This document shows, piece by piece, positions 32,111-32,820 of a stretch of DNA of 32,820 nt; within the stretch, counting starts at the first letter, position 1, and each line of letters starts with the position of its first letter. A program made the position numbers and the translations under genes. The notes under the pieces are model-generated. The model did not search any database and had not been told where the DNA came from. It saw only the letters and a list, made by a program, of their open reading frames with translations. This DNA comes from Armatimonadota bacterium (GTDB lineage: Bacteria; Armatimonadota; Fimbriimonadia; Fimbriimonadales; Fimbriimonadaceae), in assembly GCA_016223145.1 (NCBI GenBank), contig JACRPN010000003.1, positions 1 to 32,820 of the forward strand. The letters are read 5' to 3'.

Positions 32111-32495
32111 TCACTCGAAATACCGCTCGTCGATTTCGATCCCAAACTCCGTCAAGATCGCCCGGAGCTCATCGCCCGACGAAACGGTCCGATGGTGCCC
32201 TTCCTGATCGGCTATGTAATCGGCGACCTTCGAAACGTCTCCATGGCTAACGGTGAACGCCGCATAGCCCTCCTGCCACCGGAATCCCTCCCACGCAGTG
32301 GGTCGCCTGGACCCCAAGCAAGAGATCAACATGATCGGTTGTGCCTCCAATTTGGATGGAGAATGCGCCGAGTCCCCGAGCCGCACCGCCGAGGTAGGCA
32401 TGCAAATCATCCTTCCAATCAGGTGCGATGGAGGGTGCCCGGTGGAGGGTTGAGAAGATGACATGGATTCTTAGGTTGAGGTAGGTGGAGGCCAC
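32111..32495 (-). pseudogene. Decayed REP-associated tyrosine transposase (Y1/IS200-like)
   Basis: Two frames are needed. The first (GTG 32495 downward: STYLNLRIHVIFSTLHRAP, ... GTTDHVDLLLGVQAT) is the N-terminal half with the HUH region; the second (... WEGFRWQEGYAAFTVSHGDVS, then KVADYIADQEGHH ... GIEIDERYFE) is the C-terminal half with the catalytic-Tyr helix. The central stretch that normally joins HVHLL to WQEGY is missing about 25-30 residues, and the frame shifts there near 32310, so this is a broken gene. HUH has become H-V-D. In the RAYT class a single-copy transposase mobilises nearby REP hairpins; here REP copies lie on both sides. The family assignment is confident; the exact deletion end-points are not. 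Confidence 0.8.
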
Positions 32496-32548
32496 GAGGG
32501 GATTCTGGCACCCCTCCAGGGTGCCGGGTTGGGAATCGTCCTCGCAAG

Positions 32549-32596
32549 CCGGTGTCTGCGACACCCGGCTAGCGGTCTGGGACCCCTTCGGGGTCG
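32549..32596 (+). repeat. REP unit A
   Basis: Hairpin GGTGTC-TGC-GACACC, linker CGGCTAGCGGTCTGG, hairpin GACCCC-TTC-GGGGTC. It shares almost all bases with unit B and is inverted relative to unit C. A smaller 7-bp hairpin GGCACCC/GGGTGCC lies at 32507-32525, just upstream of the transposase start. Confidence 0.8.
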
Positions 32597-32638
32597 GAAT
32601 ACCCAGTTTCGGAGAAGTTAGGCGGGGGGATGATCATG

Positions 32639-32687
32639 CCCGGTGTCTGCGACACCCGGCTAGCGGTCTCGGATTCCTCCGGGGTCG
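32639..32687 (+). repeat. REP unit B
   Basis: Same first hairpin and linker as unit A (ends 43 nt upstream), but the second hairpin is degenerate (GATTCCTCCGGGGTC). Confidence 0.75.
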
Positions 32688-32711
32688 AGGGAATTGGGCG
32701 GTGGGCCCTGA

Positions 32712-32820
32712 TCACTTCTTGAACGCCATGACCTCCACGAGGTGGCGGCCGGTGTTGGCGGAGTTGGCGGTCATCGTCACGCGCAGATACCGGACCTCGC
32801 GGGGCTTGAACTTGCACTCG
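32712..32820 (-). CDS. C-terminus of a discoidin-domain protein (runs off window)
   Basis: The last 35 codons of a minus-strand frame ending in TGA at 32712-32714 read ECKFKPREVRYLRVTMTANS then NTGRHLVEVMAFKK. VRYLRVTMxxNSANTGRHLVEV is the closing strands of an F5/8 type C (discoidin) carbohydrate-binding domain, as found at the end of many secreted glycosidases. The gene begins outside the window. A longer frame exists on the same strand here in another phase but is a shadow. The family call is good; the catalytic part is unknown. REP unit B lies 24 nt beyond its stop. Confidence 0.65.
   Translation of the reverse strand, partial: ECKFKPREVRYLRVTMTANSANTGRHLVEVMAFKK

Noticed and set aside
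32569-32817. 82-codon minus-strand frame at the right edge
   Set aside because: It is in a different phase from the clear discoidin-domain ending and reads through REP units A and B.

Overview
The window is a GC-rich bacterial chromosome segment with dense coding on both strands. It carries frequent TTG/GTG starts, RHS-repeat fragments, a GH29 fucosidase, a GH116 enzyme, a prepilin and many short palindromic or heptamer repeats in the gaps. An RND efflux pair, lipoprotein and Tat signals and a LolA-like protein point to a diderm. The combination resembles Fimbriimonadia (Armatimonadota); this is inference from gene content and protein style, and no 16S or other marker is present to prove it.

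Layout. 1-1225 (minus): an RHS polymorphic-toxin style block, with an orphan RHS tip translationally coupled (TAATG) to a small membrane protein, followed by the start of another RHS gene that runs off the edge. 1194-1484: two inverted copies of a two-hairpin REP-like element. 1486-2577 (minus): rsgA. 2836-5543 (plus): secreted fucosidase, then hutI. 5853-10873 (plus): RND adaptor and permease, overlapping by 4 nt. 10875-12110 (minus): secreted protein and a receiver-like protein separated by a good intrinsic terminator. 12304-15688 (plus): ECF-type sigma factor, def, fmt and an anchored beta-propeller protein. 15697-18463 (minus): efp, a cysteine-rich multi-pass membrane protein and a divergent RtcA-fold protein. 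18464-18839: repeat-filled gap. 18840-20846 (minus): ABC-2 exporter. 21020-21382 (plus): prepilin. 21587-22822 (minus): MacB-type permease without its ATPase. 22885-23700 (plus): LolA-like secreted protein. 23704-24857 (minus): AIM24-family protein and TlpA-like lipoprotein. 24927-28438 (plus): MATE exporter, thiolase, exported RbsD/FucU-like protein. 28827-31991 (plus): Tat-exported GH116 enzyme with an inserted beta-sandwich domain. 32015-32687: a decayed REP-associated tyrosine transposase flanked by inverted REP copies. 32712-32820 (minus): end of a discoidin-domain protein running off the edge.

How it fits together. Housekeeping modules (def-fmt, efp, rsgA: initiator formylation and deformylation, ribosome function and assembly) are interleaved with envelope and export functions (RND, MATE, ABC-2, MacB-type, TlpA, LolA-like) and secreted carbohydrate-active proteins (GH29, GH116, discoidin, RbsD-like). 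The most unusual items are the RtcA-fold protein that has lost the catalytic histidine, its partner membrane protein with a C-x5-C-x7-C-x7-CC-x6-C-x-C cluster in an operon behind efp, the REP/transposase remnant, and a set of period-7 microsatellites, one of which lies inside the RND adaptor reading frame.
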